Shown here: positions 35,256 to 44,317 of the stretch, piece by piece
Position numbering within the stretch: position 1 is the stretch's first letter
Layout of the letters: the number at the start of each line of letters is the position of its first letter
Source: Aromatoleum toluclasticum ATCC 700605
GTDB lineage: Bacteria > Pseudomonadota > Gammaproteobacteria > Burkholderiales > Rhodocyclaceae
Direction: 5' to 3'
Assembly (NCBI RefSeq): GCF_000378245.1
Contig: NZ_KB899496.1
Span: forward strand, 62,001-126,000
Length of the DNA stretch: 64,000 nucleotides
The notes under the pieces: model-generated
The model's input: only the letters and a program-made list of their open reading frames with translations
What the model was told of the DNA's origin: nothing
Database searches by the model: none
Program-made: the position numbers and the translations under genes

Positions 35256-36335
35256 ATGAAGATGTCGAGGCAAATCGAGGCGCGTGCCGCTGCGACGGCG
35301 GCCGATCCGCGCTGGAGCGCCGTGCAGGCGCGCGATGCGACGGCTGACGGGGCGTTCTGCTACGCGGTGCGGACTACCGGCGTGTATTGCCGGCCGTCGT
35401 GCGCGGCACGCACGCCGCGGCCCGAGAACGTCGAGTTCTTCGCGACGGGTGAGGCGGCGGTCCGCGCCGGCTATCGCGCGTGCCGGCGCTGCTTGCCGGA
35501 CGGGCCGTCGCTCGCGCAGCAGCATGCGGAAACCGTGGCCGGTCTGTGCCGGCGGATCGAGCAGGCCGAAACGCCGCCTACGCTCGACGAACTGGCGCGC
35601 TCGGCGAACATGAGCACCTTCCACCTGCACCGCATCTTCAAGGCCATCACCGGGACCACGCCCCGCGCGTATGCGAAGGCGTGCCGGGCGGCGAGGATGC
35701 GGGCGAAGCTCGACGGCGGCACGTCGGTGACCGATGCGCTCTACGCGGCGGGATATGGTTCGAGCGGGCGCTTCTACGAGGATGTGGGGCGGACGCTGGG
35801 CATGAGCGCCGGCAGCTACCGCATGGGCGGCGCGCGCCAGCAGATCCGCTTTGCGGTCGGCCAGTGCTCGCTCGGTGCGGTCCTCGTTGCTAGCACCGCG
35901 CGCGGTGTGTGCGCGATCCTCATCGGCGACGATCCCGACGCGTTGCTGCGCGACCTTCAGGACCGCTTCGCGCATGCCGAACTGATCGGCGGCGACGCGG
36001 CGTACGAGCGCGTCGTCGCAAGCGTGGTCGGCTTCGTCGAGGCGCCGAAACTGGGCCTGGACCTGCCGCTGGACGTGCGTGGCACGGCGTTTCAGATGCG
36101 GGTGTGGCAGGCGCTGCAGGAGATTCCGGCCGGGGCGACCGCGAGCTATACGGAGATCGCGCGGCGGATCGGCGCGCCCGCGGCGGTGCGCGCGGTCGCC
36201 GGGGCCTGCGCGGCGAACCCGCTCGCCGTGGCGATTCCGTGCCACCGCGTCGTGCGCAGCGACGGCGGCCTGTCCGGCTATCGTTGGGGCGTCGAGCGCA
36301 AGCGCCTGCTGCTCGCGCGCGAAGCGGCGCAATGA
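35256..36335 (+). CDS. ada: Bifunctional Ada: methylphosphotriester/O6-methylguanine transferase and activator
   Basis: A 359-aa Ada protein. The N-terminal domain has the zinc and methyl-acceptor cysteines C45, C49, C76 and C79 (VYCRPSC, CRRC). An AraC-type helix-turn-helix follows (about 90-190, FHLHRIFKAITGTTP). The C-terminal O6-methylguanine methyltransferase domain carries acceptor C329 in PCHRVV and GLSGYRWG. Methylation of the first domain should turn it into an activator of its own operon, consistent with the Ada-box match upstream. It overlaps alkA by four bases. Confidence 0.95.
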   Translation: MKMSRQIEARAAATAADPRWSAVQARDATADGAFCYAVRTTGVYCRPSCAARTPRPENVEFFATGEAAVRAGYRACRRCLPDGPSLAQQHAETVAGLCRRIEQAETPPTLDELARSANMSTFHLHRIFKAITGTTPRAYAKACRAARMRAKLDGGTSVTDALYAAGYGSSGRFYEDVGRTLGMSAGSYRMGGARQQIRFAVGQCSLGAVLVASTARGVCAILIGDDPDALLRDLQDRFAHAELIGGDAAYERVVASVVGFVEAPKLGLDLPLDVRGTAFQMRVWQALQEIPAGATASYTEIARRIGAPAAVRAVAGACAANPLAVAIPCHRVVRSDGGLSGYRWGVERKRLLLAREAAQ

Positions 36336-37246
36336 GGCGACAGGCGGCCATCTCGATCGCGCTGCCAGGCGGGTTCCGCGCAGGAAACATTCTTGCGTTC
36401 CACCGGCGTGACACGCAGGAGCTGGCCGAACGGGTCACGGGGGATTCGCTGCACAAGGGCCTGTTGTGGGACGGCATTCCCGCCTGCCTGCGCGTGCATT
36501 TCGCGGACGGTGTGGCGACTGCGGAAATCGCGCTCGACACGGAGCCGGGCCAGGACGCGAATCAGGATCTGGAACCCCGCTTCGCCGCGATGGTGCGGCG
36601 CATGCTCGGACTGGAGCAGACGGTCGAGGCATTCGAGGAACGCTTTCGCGACGATCCGGCCATCGGCCCGCTGATCTCGGCTCAGAAGGGGCTGCGCGTG
36701 CCCGTCACGGCAACCCCCTTCGAGGCGCTGAGCTGGGCCGTGACCGGCCAGCAGATCAGCGTCGCGGCTGCCGTGTCGCTGCGTCGGCGGCTGATCGTCG
36801 CCGCCGGGATTCGCCATGCCTCGGGGATGCTGTGCTACCCGGACGCGGCACGGCTCGCGCTCTTCGCGGAGGAGGACCTCCGCGCCGCCGGCTTTTCGAC
36901 CGCGAAGGCGCGCACGCTGCTGGCGCTCGCGCGGCTGGTGACCGGCGGCGAACTGCCGCTCGACGTCTGGGCCGGAGCCGCATCCATCGATGAGATTCGT
37001 GCGGGCCTGCTCGCGGTGCGTGGAGTCGGGCCGTGGACGGTCGATTACGTGCTGCTGCGGGGTTACGGCTGGCTCGACGGCTCGCTGCATGGCGACGTCG
37101 CCGTGCGCCGGGGGATGCAGGCGTTGCTGGGAACGGAGGGCAGGGTGGGCGAAGCCGAGGCCAGGGAATGGCTCGCCCGCTATGCGCCGTGGCGTGCGCT
37201 GGTGGCCGCACACCTCTGGGCTGCAGGGGCGGCTGTGGCATATTGA
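36332..37246 (+). CDS. alkA: DNA-3-methyladenine glycosylase II (AlkA)
   Basis: A 304-aa AlkA-like glycosylase that excises alkylated bases. It has an AlkA N-terminal domain, the helix-hairpin-helix GVGPWTVDYVLLRG and the likely catalytic D255 (LHGDVAVRRG, aligned with Asp238 of E. coli AlkA). The ATG overlaps the ada stop, so translation is coupled. The open frame continues upstream inside ada, but homology starts here. Expected to be induced with ada. Confidence 0.92.
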   Translation: MRRQAAISIALPGGFRAGNILAFHRRDTQELAERVTGDSLHKGLLWDGIPACLRVHFADGVATAEIALDTEPGQDANQDLEPRFAAMVRRMLGLEQTVEAFEERFRDDPAIGPLISAQKGLRVPVTATPFEALSWAVTGQQISVAAAVSLRRRLIVAAGIRHASGMLCYPDAARLALFAEEDLRAAGFSTAKARTLLALARLVTGGELPLDVWAGAASIDEIRAGLLAVRGVGPWTVDYVLLRGYGWLDGSLHGDVAVRRGMQALLGTEGRVGEAEAREWLARYAPWRALVAAHLWAAGAAVAY

Positions 37247-37448
37247 CGGGCGGGCGCGCCGGGATCGGTTCGCAAGGACCGACGCCGGAGCCTCCTGTGC
37301 CCGGGGCTGCATCGCGGCCCGTCCGGCGGCCCGGTCCTGTCGCGGGTACCACGCGGAACATGCAGGCGCGATGATGGCGACATGATCCGGTACTTCGATA
37401 TGATGCATTCGTGATTGGCGAGCACGCCAGTGGAGGAGCGCAGATCCG

Positions 37449-38582
37449 ATGACCGAAGCGGCATTCATCGACATCGATGGCGGGCAGGTGCGACTGCGGG
37501 GCGACTGGACGATCGCAAACTACACGGTCCTCGCATCCGAAGTCGCGCGCCTGCGAGCGCTAGTCGCCGACACCGCGGACGTCGCCGAGATCGACCTCGC
37601 CGCGCTCGGCGCACTCGACACGGCCGGCGTCAGCCTGCTGCATCAATTGCTGGGTAAGGACAGGCTGGCGATGCTGGCCTCGGACGCGAGTCCGCTTCCG
37701 TCCGAGCGGCGCGCCCTGCTGCGCGCCGTTGCGGACGTGATCGATGCTTCGACGGCATCCACCGCGCCGGCACGGGGCTATGCGTTCGGTGACATCATGG
37801 AGCACGCGGGCATCGGCATGCTCGCCTTCTACCGCCACGTGATCGACATCGCCGGCTTCATCGGCATCACGCTGGAGACGGGGTTCCACGTGCTGTTGCG
37901 GCCGCGGCGCTGGCGCATCACCTCGCTCGCCGCGAACCTCGAGCGTACGGGCCTCGACGCCGTGCCCATCGTCGCGCTGCTGACCTTCCTCATCGGCGCG
38001 GTGGTCGCCTTTCTCGGCGCCACGGTGCTGGCAGGCTTCGGCGCCAGCATCTTCACGGTCGACCTCGTCGCGTTCTCCTTCCTGCGCGAGTTCGGGCCGA
38101 TGCTCACCGCGATCATCGTCGCCGGCCGGACGGCGAGTGCCTTCACGGCGCAGATCGGTTCGATGCGCGCGAACGAGGAGATCGACGCGATCCGCGTGGG
38201 CGGACTGAATCCGGTCGAGCTGCTGGTCGTGCCGCGTGTGGCGGCGCTGCTGTTGGCCCTGCCGATGCTGAGCTTCATCGCGATGATCTCGGGCATCGTC
38301 GGAGGCATGCTGGTGTGCGCGCTGACGCTCGAAATCTCTCCGACGATGTTCCTGTCGGTGCTGGAAAGCCATGTCGGGCTGCGGCACTTCATCGTCGGCA
38401 TGGCCAAGGCGCCGATCTTCGCCTTCCTGATCGCCGTCATCGGCTGCCTCGAAGGTTTCAGGGTGGAGGGCAGCGCCCAATCCGTGGGCGAACACACGAC
38501 CTCGTCGGTCGTGCAGTCCATCTTCATCGTGATCGTCGTCGATGCGGTGGCGGCGCTCTTCTGCATGGAGATGGGCTGGTGA
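37449..38582 (+). CDS. mlaE: STAS-fused MlaE-family lipid ABC permease (copy 2)
   Basis: A 377-aa permease with an N-terminal STAS domain (about 8-95) keeping the canonical DTAG loop (57-60), unlike the DSFG of copy 1. The permease domain shows REFGPMLTAIIVAGRTASAF in order and EEIDAIRVGGLNP. GGAGGAG precedes the ATG. The 202 bases upstream, after alkA, hold only the promoter region, with a -10-like TATGAT near 37400. The stop overlaps the ATPase GTG. Same gene order as 1542-5033, but sequence divergence suggests an old duplication. Confidence 0.9.
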   Translation: MTEAAFIDIDGGQVRLRGDWTIANYTVLASEVARLRALVADTADVAEIDLAALGALDTAGVSLLHQLLGKDRLAMLASDASPLPSERRALLRAVADVIDASTASTAPARGYAFGDIMEHAGIGMLAFYRHVIDIAGFIGITLETGFHVLLRPRRWRITSLAANLERTGLDAVPIVALLTFLIGAVVAFLGATVLAGFGASIFTVDLVAFSFLREFGPMLTAIIVAGRTASAFTAQIGSMRANEEIDAIRVGGLNPVELLVVPRVAALLLALPMLSFIAMISGIVGGMLVCALTLEISPTMFLSVLESHVGLRHFIVGMAKAPIFAFLIAVIGCLEGFRVEGSAQSVGEHTTSSVVQSIFIVIVVDAVAALFCMEMGW

Positions 38583-39388
38583 CGAACATCATCGAAGTGC
38601 GCGGCGTGCGCAACCAGTTCGGCCCTCAGGTGGTGCATGACGATCTCGATCTCGACGTGCGTCGCGGCGAGATCCTCAGCGTGGTTGGCGGCTCGGGTAC
38701 CGGCAAGTCCGTCCTGCTGCGCACCATCGTCGGCCTCAACCGGCCAGTGGCGGGCAGCGTCAGCGTGTTCGGCGAAGACCTGCTCGACCTGCCCGCGGCG
38801 CGGCGGGCCGCCCTCGAACGGCGCTTCGGCGTGCTGTTCCAGAAGGGGGCGCTGTTCTCGTCGCTGACCGTCGCCGAGAATGTCGCGCTGCCGCTGATCG
38901 AGCACGCCGGGCTCAAGGCCGCCGAGGCGGGGCGGCTCGCCGCGCTCAAGATCGCGCTCGCCGGGCTGCCGGCCAACGCGGGCGAAAAATATCCGGCAGA
39001 CCTCTCCGGTGGCATGATCAAGCGCGCGGCCTTGGCGCGTGCGCTGGCGCTCGACCCCGACATCCTGTTCCTCGACGAACCGACCGCAGGACTCGATCCG
39101 ATCGGCGCCGCGGCGTTCGACGAGCTCATCCTGACCCTGCGTGACGCGCTCGGCCTCACCGTATTCATGGTCACGCACGATCTGGACACGATCTACACCA
39201 TCACCGACCGGGTGGCCGTGCTCGCGCAAAAACGCGTCCTCGTGAATGATCGTCTCGATGTCGTCGCGGACTTCGACGACGCATGGATCCGCGAATACTT
39301 CCACGGTCCGCGGGGGCGTGCCGCTGCGCAGGCCGTACCGCCGGCGCAGCGCGCGCCGCACAACCTTTCCCATGGGGAGCAAGCCTGA
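38579..39388 (+). CDS. mlaF: MlaF-family lipid ABC transporter ATPase (copy 2)
   Basis: A 269-aa ATPase with Walker A GGSGTGKSVLL, signature LSGGMIKR and Walker B ILFLDEPTAGLDPI, then VTHDLD. The start is a GTG overlapping the permease stop. A Pro/Ala-rich tail of about 25 residues (GPRGRAAAQAVPPAQR) extends beyond copy 1's end. The MCE gene begins immediately after the stop codon. Confidence 0.9.
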   Translation: MTNIIEVRGVRNQFGPQVVHDDLDLDVRRGEILSVVGGSGTGKSVLLRTIVGLNRPVAGSVSVFGEDLLDLPAARRAALERRFGVLFQKGALFSSLTVAENVALPLIEHAGLKAAEAGRLAALKIALAGLPANAGEKYPADLSGGMIKRAALARALALDPDILFLDEPTAGLDPIGAAAFDELILTLRDALGLTVFMVTHDLDTIYTITDRVAVLAQKRVLVNDRLDVVADFDDAWIREYFHGPRGRAAAQAVPPAQRAPHNLSHGEQA

Positions 39389-40330
39389 ATGGAAACACGT
39401 GCCCATCACGTGCTGATCGGTTTCTTCACCCTGCTGGTGGTCGGCGCGGCGCTGATGTTCGCGCTGTGGCTCGGCAAGACCGATAGCGACAAGCAGTTCC
39501 GCACCTACGACGTCGTGTTCCAGGAGGCGGTCACCGGCCTCTCGAAGGGCAGCACGGTCGAGTTCAACGGTATCAAGATCGGCGACGTGTCGAGCCTGCG
39601 GCTCGATCCGCAGGATCCGCGCCGTGTGTTCGCGCGCGTGCGCGTCGACGCCGAGGCCCCCGTGCGCAGCGACACCCGGGCGCGCCTCGTGCCCGCCGGG
39701 ATCACCGGCATCTCGATCATCCGCCTGAGCAGCGGTGACGATCCGGCGAGCACGCCGCTCGAAGGCGAGGCGGGACAGGTACCGGTGATCGTCGCTACGC
39801 CGTCGCCGCTCAGCAAGCTGCTGGCCGACGGCGAGGATGCCATGCTCAACGCGAACCAGGTGCTGCTGCAGGCGCGCGAGCTTTTTTCTGCGGAAAACGT
39901 CGAAAGTGTCGGCCGCATGCTGCACAGCCTGGAACAGGCTACCGGCGCGATCGCGGCCCAGCGCGAGGATCTTGGTCGCGCACTGAAGGAGTTGGCCGGC
40001 GCGAGCGAGCAGGCGAACGCGACCCTGGCCGAAGCGACGAAGCTGGCGAAATCCACCAACCGGCTCATCGACGAGCGCGGCGTGCAGACGCTGCAGAGCG
40101 CCCAGAACGCAATGGCCGCCTTCGAGCAGGCGATGCAGAAGGTCGATGCGCTGCTGGTCGAAAACCGCGCGCAGCTCGCCACCGGGGTACGCGGCGCGGC
40201 CGAGATCGGGCCGGCGCTCATCGAACTGCAGGACACGCTCGCATCGGTGCGAACGATCGCCCGGCAGCTCGAAACCCGGCCCGCGGACTACCTGCTGGGC
40301 AACGAATCGATGAAGGAGTTCAAGCCATGA
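39389..40330 (+). CDS. mlaD: MlaD-family MCE protein (copy 2)
   Basis: A 313-aa membrane-anchored periplasmic MCE protein: transmembrane helix about 8-28, MCE domain about 38-117 (VTGLSKGSTVEFNGIKIGDV), then a long helical tail with heptad-like Ala/Leu/Gln stretches (about 150-290). The MCE domain is clearly related to copy 1 but differs at many positions. Its stop overlaps the lipoprotein start. Confidence 0.9.
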   Translation: METRAHHVLIGFFTLLVVGAALMFALWLGKTDSDKQFRTYDVVFQEAVTGLSKGSTVEFNGIKIGDVSSLRLDPQDPRRVFARVRVDAEAPVRSDTRARLVPAGITGISIIRLSSGDDPASTPLEGEAGQVPVIVATPSPLSKLLADGEDAMLNANQVLLQARELFSAENVESVGRMLHSLEQATGAIAAQREDLGRALKELAGASEQANATLAEATKLAKSTNRLIDERGVQTLQSAQNAMAAFEQAMQKVDALLVENRAQLATGVRGAAEIGPALIELQDTLASVRTIARQLETRPADYLLGNESMKEFKP

Positions 40331-40980
40331 CCAAGCTTTGCCGGAGCGCCCGGCGCGGCGGGGCCGGGCCGCGGTGCGCGGTCGTGCTGTCCGCGGCGCT
40401 GCTCCTGTCCGCGTGTTCCGTGTTGCCCAAGGCAGAGCCGGTCGACACCTATCTGCTCCCCGGTGCGCCTGCGCACGCTGCGGCCGACGGTAAGCCGCTT
40501 GCCGTTTCGCTGCGGGTGGCCAAACCGGCAAGCGGAGTTCACCTGTCCGGCCAGCGCATCGTGGTCATGCCGCAGGACAACCAGGTGAGCGTGTATCAGG
40601 GCGCGAGCTGGAGCGAGCCCGCGCCGGTGCTGGTGCGCGACCGCCTGATCGACGCCCTGCGCGCCGACGGCCGGATCGCCGCGCTGAGCAGCGACGAAGC
40701 CCGGCTGCAGGCGGACTACGAAATCGTCAGCGACCTGCGTGCCTTTCAGAGCGAATACCGTGGGGGCGCCCCGGAGGCCGTCGTGCGGCTCGATGCGCGG
40801 CTGGTCGAGCGCGAAGGGCGGCGCATTCTCGCCAACCGGACCTTCGAGGCCGGAGTGCGTGCATCGGGGGCTGACGTCCCGGCCGTCGTGAGTGCCTTCG
40901 GCGCGGCTTCGACGCACGTGGCGACCGAGCTTGCAACGTGGGCCGTGGACGAGATCCGGCGAGTTCCGCCGCGGCAATGA
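40327..40980 (+). CDS. PqiC-like ABC-type transport auxiliary lipoprotein (copy 2)
   Basis: A 217-aa lipoprotein with an Arg-rich start, hydrophobic segment AVVLSAALLLSAC and a clear lipobox LSAC, then VDTYLLPG and a family-typical RIVVMPQDNQVSVYQGASW (residues 77-95). It is probably the outer-membrane partner of the MCE protein. It is the last gene of the second Mce operon and converges on marR. Confidence 0.85.
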   Translation: MTKLCRSARRGGAGPRCAVVLSAALLLSACSVLPKAEPVDTYLLPGAPAHAAADGKPLAVSLRVAKPASGVHLSGQRIVVMPQDNQVSVYQGASWSEPAPVLVRDRLIDALRADGRIAALSSDEARLQADYEIVSDLRAFQSEYRGGAPEAVVRLDARLVEREGRRILANRTFEAGVRASGADVPAVVSAFGAASTHVATELATWAVDEIRRVPPRQ

Positions 40981-41003
40981 TGCCGCCCGCCCATGGGGCG
41001 GCA
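40981..41003. terminator. Weak hairpin between convergent genes
   Basis: TGCCGCC and GGCGGCA pair around a 9-base loop directly after the lipoprotein stop. No T-run follows on either strand, so termination is only suggested by its place between convergent genes. Confidence 0.35.
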
Positions 41004-41026
41004 AAGTCGGGCGGCAGGGCGGCGCA

Positions 41027-41479
41027 CTACTTGCGGTGCGACTCCTGCCACTTGTCGAGCGAAACCAGCACCCTGTCCAGCAGGGTGTGCAGGTGATCCC
41101 AGTCCTCGCTGCTGAGCTCCGCGAACATCTCGCGTTCCAGTCCCCGGCCGATCTCTTCGCCGTCGCGCCAGACCTGCATGCCGAGTTCGGTCAGCGCGAG
41201 GTGCTGCTGGCGGTTGTCGTTGACATTGGGGCTGCGCGTGATGAGGCCGCGGTCTTCGAGAAAGGCGATGTTCTTGGACAGCAGCGTCTTGTCGAGGACC
41301 AGCATGTTGCCGAGATCCTTCGCCGTGATGCCGGGGTGGTCGTGCACGAGACGCAGCACGCGCAGCTCGCGGACGCCGAGTCCGAAGGCCTTCTTGTAGT
41401 ACGTGTTGCCCGCCTTGATCGAGATCGTCTTGATCAGGTCGAGCTTGTAGGTGAGATAGGGGGCGTTGGTGTCGTTCAT
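41027..41479 (-). CDS. MarR-family regulator
   Basis: A 150-aa MarR-type winged-helix regulator: FGLGVRELRVLRLV, ITAKDLGNMLVLDKTLLSKNI as recognition helices, and the wing DRGLITRSPNVNDNRQQHLALT. The ATG at 41479 is used; a TTG at 41500 would add 7 residues. It lies downstream of the amidohydrolase and MFS genes but behind an intrinsic terminator, so it probably has its own promoter. It is the best candidate to bind the TAGTTGC repeat upstream of the MFS gene. Confidence 0.85.
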   Translation of the reverse strand: MNDTNAPYLTYKLDLIKTISIKAGNTYYKKAFGLGVRELRVLRLVHDHPGITAKDLGNMLVLDKTLLSKNIAFLEDRGLITRSPNVNDNRQQHLALTELGMQVWRDGEEIGRGLEREMFAELSSEDWDHLHTLLDRVLVSLDKWQESHRK

Positions 41480-41525
41480 CAGAATACGTTGCCGGCACAA
41501 TGTCGCCCGGAAAGCTCCGTTGGCG

Positions 41526-41561
41526 TGAAAAAAGGCAACCCCATTATGACGGAGTTGCCTT
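41526..41561 (-). terminator. Intrinsic terminator after the amidohydrolase gene
   Basis: On the minus strand AAGGCAACTCC pairs with GGGGTTGCCTT (one G-U) around an 8-base loop and runs into a stretch of T's. It lies 34 bases after the amidohydrolase stop, separating that transcript from marR. Confidence 0.75.
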
Positions 41562-41594
41562 GGCCGGAACAGCGGAAGCTGATATTAGATGCGC

Positions 41595-42752
41595 TCAGCG
41601 CAGGAAGGATTCCGCAAGCGCGACCCAATATGCCGCCCCGACCGGCAGGTTGCGGTCGTCGAAGTCGTATTGCGGATGGTGCACCATCGGCGTGTCGCCG
41701 TTGCCGATGAAGCAGTAGGTGCCCGGCTTGTGCTGCGCGAAGAACGCGAAATCCTCGCTGCCCATGAAGCGGGGGCCATCGGTGACGACCTTGTCGGCAC
41801 CGAGCAGGTCCTTCGCCACCGTCGCCGCGAACGCGGTCTGTTCGGCATCGTTCACCAGCACGGCGCCCGGCGTGCCTTCGCGGATTTCCCAGGTCACCCC
41901 GTAACAGTCCGCCTGCGCGGCGGTGATCGAACGGACCTTGCCGAGCACGAGTTCGCGCGTCTCCGGCCGGCTCGTGCGGATGCTCAGGCGCAACAGTGCC
42001 GACTGCGGGATGACGTTGCCCGCGTCGCCGGCAAGGAAGGCGCCGACCGACACCACCGCGGAATCGAGCGGCGCGACGTTGCGGGACGTGATCGTCTGCA
42101 GAGCCATCACCAGCGACGCGCCGGCGACGACCGGATCGATGCTGCGCTCGGGCATCGATCCGTGGCTGCCCTTGCCGCCGAGTTCGATTTCCCAGTTGTC
42201 GACCGCCGCCATCACCGGACCGGTCGTGAAATGGATCGTGCCCAGTTCGAGTCCGGGCATGTTGTGCATGCCGAACACGGCGTCCATCGGGAAGCGCTCG
42301 AACAGTCCATCCTTGATCATCGCCAGCGCGCCGCCCATGACCTCTTCGGCCGGCTGGAAGATCAGTCGCACGGTGCCGTTGAAGCTCCGGGTGCGCGCCA
42401 GGTGCTGTGCCGCGCCGAGCAGCATAGCGCTGTGGCCGTCATGGCCGCAGGTGTGCGAACGGCCCTCGACGGTACTGCGGTGGTCGCCGGCTGCCTTTTC
42501 CGCGACCGGCAGGGCGTCTATGTCGGCGCGCAGGCCGATCGCCTTCCTGCCGTCACCGGCGGTGAGCGAGGCGACGATGCCGGTCTTGCCGACGCCGGTG
42601 GCGACCTCATAGCCCCACGAGCGGAGCAGGCCGGTGATGTATTCGGCGGTGTGGCGCTCCTCGAAGGCCAGTTCGGGGTGGCGATGCATGTGGTGGCGCC
42701 AGCCGGTGATTTGTTTCTCGTCGTTTGCGAGTTCCTGCAGCAGCGTGTTCAT
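41595..42752 (-). CDS. M20 family amidohydrolase (hippurate / N-acyl-amino-acid hydrolase type)
   Basis: A 385-aa M20D metallohydrolase that cleaves N-acyl amino acids. Metal-ligand motifs are LRADIDALPV, SHTCGHDGHSAML, FQPAEE and HNMPGLELG, with a dimerisation domain at about 185-290. Relatives include hippurate hydrolase, auxin-conjugate hydrolases and carboxypeptidases. Clustering with an MFS carrier and MarR suggests uptake and hydrolysis of an acyl- or aryl-amino acid; the substrate is not determinable here. Confidence 0.88.
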   Translation of the reverse strand: MNTLLQELANDEKQITGWRHHMHRHPELAFEERHTAEYITGLLRSWGYEVATGVGKTGIVASLTAGDGRKAIGLRADIDALPVAEKAAGDHRSTVEGRSHTCGHDGHSAMLLGAAQHLARTRSFNGTVRLIFQPAEEVMGGALAMIKDGLFERFPMDAVFGMHNMPGLELGTIHFTTGPVMAAVDNWEIELGGKGSHGSMPERSIDPVVAGASLVMALQTITSRNVAPLDSAVVSVGAFLAGDAGNVIPQSALLRLSIRTSRPETRELVLGKVRSITAAQADCYGVTWEIREGTPGAVLVNDAEQTAFAATVAKDLLGADKVVTDGPRFMGSEDFAFFAQHKPGTYCFIGNGDTPMVHHPQYDFDDRNLPVGAAYWVALAESFLR

Positions 42753-42812
42753 GTCTTCACCTCTGTTGGACGAAGGGGGTGGCTTTCCAGCTTCCGGGTC
42801 GGGAGGTCGTGT

Positions 42813-42855
42813 CAGGCGGGGACTAGGGAGGGGTCGGGGGAGAAGTCCCCGCCTG
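42813..42855. other. Long inverted repeat between MFS and amidohydrolase genes
   Basis: Perfect 12-base arms, CAGGCGGGGACT and AGTCCCCGCCTG, enclose a 19-base G-rich loop within the 140-base gap. There is no T-run on the transcribed strand, so an mRNA processing or stability hairpin is likelier than a terminator. Confidence 0.5.
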
Positions 42856-42892
42856 CACGAAACCGGTGCGGTGCTAGTTTTTTTCGTTCGTC

Positions 42893-44317
42893 TCAGTTCT
42901 TTTTCACGGCCGGTACGCAGACCAGCACCGAGACGATCGCGATCACGCAGGCGACGACGCCGGTCATGATCCCGCCGAAGGCGGCGCTTGCGAGTCCGCT
43001 CGGGTTACCGGAGATCATCGTGCCGTACACCACCGTCGCGATCGCCAGGCCGAAGCTGCCGCCGAGCGAGCTGGCCATCTTGTAGATGCCGGACGCCGAG
43101 CCGGCCTTCTCCGGGGGCGCTTCACCGACCGCGATATTGGTCGAAGGCGTGGCGGAGATGCCGAACCCGAGACCCATCAACGCAAGGCCGACGGCCACCA
43201 GCACCAGATACAGGGTGCCGTCGATGAAGGTCAGGGCTTGCATCGCGATGCCGATTGCAGCGAGCGAGCAGCCGACGAGCATGGGGCTGCGCGCACCGAA
43301 CTTGCGACCGATCTTCTCGCCGACGCGGATCATCACGAGCGTGGCGGCGGTATAACCCAGGGTGAGCATGCCGGCGTCGAACGGCGTCAGGCCGCGGCCC
43401 TGTTGCAGGTAGGTCATCAGGATCATCAGGCTGCCGAGCGTCGAGTTCAGCATGAAGTTCGAGATCACCGCACCGTTGTAGGAGCGGCGCTTGAGCAGCG
43501 AGAGGTCGACCAGCGGCGACTTGCGCTGCTTCTCGTACAGCGCGAAGGCGAGCAGCGCGACGAATGCGATGACGAAGCCGCTGACGATCACGACGTCCGT
43601 CCAGCCCAGCGAACGGCCCTTCGTGATGCTCAGGTTCAGCGTCAGCAGGCCCACGACCAGCAGGACGAGGCCGATGACGTCGAAGCGCTGGTCGCGCGGC
43701 CCGTGCTCGTTCTTGCTTTCGGGCGTTGCCGCCATCGCATACAGCGCGATCAACGCGACCGGGATGACGAGCCAGAAGGCCCAGCGCCAGCCGAGATACG
43801 AGGCGACCGCGCCGCCGAAGAGGTTGCACAGGCCGCCGCCGCCCCACGACGAGATCGACCAGAAGCTCAGAGCACGCAGGCGCTCCGGGCCGGTGTAGTA
43901 GGCATTCACCAGTGCGAGTGTGGAGGGCATGATCATCGCGGCGGCGATGCCCTGCAGCGCGCGGCCGACCGTCAGGATCGTGGTGTTTTCGGCAATGCCG
44001 CACACCGCTGCGCCGATCATCGCGACCACCAGGCCGGCGCGGGCGACCTTAACGCGTCCGATCTTGTCGGCGATACTGCCTGCCGGGACGATGAACACGC
44101 CGGACATCAGGGCGGTGATGCTGATGGGCAGGCCGAGTTCGTCGGCGCTGATCCCGAATGCGGTGCTGATCGTCGGCACCAGGGCCGTGATTGCGAGTGC
44201 GAAGAGCCAATAAGTCGATACGCCGAGACACATGCCGAGAATCAGGCGATTGGTACCGCGGTAACCGGATGCCACGGCATCGGCCGGAATCCGGGTTGTG
44301 GCTAGTGCAGTGGACAT
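42893..44317 (-). CDS. MFS transporter, DHA2/QacA-like
   Basis: A 474-aa major-facilitator protein with about 14 transmembrane segments, as in the DHA2 drug/organic-ion family. The loop motif SIADKIGRVKVARAG and the motif-C-like GRALQGIAAAMIMPSTLALV region are visible. The ATG at 44317 is chosen because AAAGGTGAG lies at good distance; a GTG 9 bases earlier is open too. It may import an acyl-amino acid for the amidohydrolase, or export a toxic product. A MarR-type inverted repeat lies upstream. Confidence 0.85.
   Translation of the reverse strand: MSTALATTRIPADAVASGYRGTNRLILGMCLGVSTYWLFALAITALVPTISTAFGISADELGLPISITALMSGVFIVPAGSIADKIGRVKVARAGLVVAMIGAAVCGIAENTTILTVGRALQGIAAAMIMPSTLALVNAYYTGPERLRALSFWSISSWGGGGLCNLFGGAVASYLGWRWAFWLVIPVALIALYAMAATPESKNEHGPRDQRFDVIGLVLLVVGLLTLNLSITKGRSLGWTDVVIVSGFVIAFVALLAFALYEKQRKSPLVDLSLLKRRSYNGAVISNFMLNSTLGSLMILMTYLQQGRGLTPFDAGMLTLGYTAATLVMIRVGEKIGRKFGARSPMLVGCSLAAIGIAMQALTFIDGTLYLVLVAVGLALMGLGFGISATPSTNIAVGEAPPEKAGSASGIYKMASSLGGSFGLAIATVVYGTMISGNPSGLASAAFGGIMTGVVACVIAIVSVLVCVPAVKKN

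Noticed and set aside
37829-40531. A 900-codon minus-strand open frame opposite the second Mce operon
   Set aside because: All four plus-strand genes under it are recognisable; the antisense frame has no domains.
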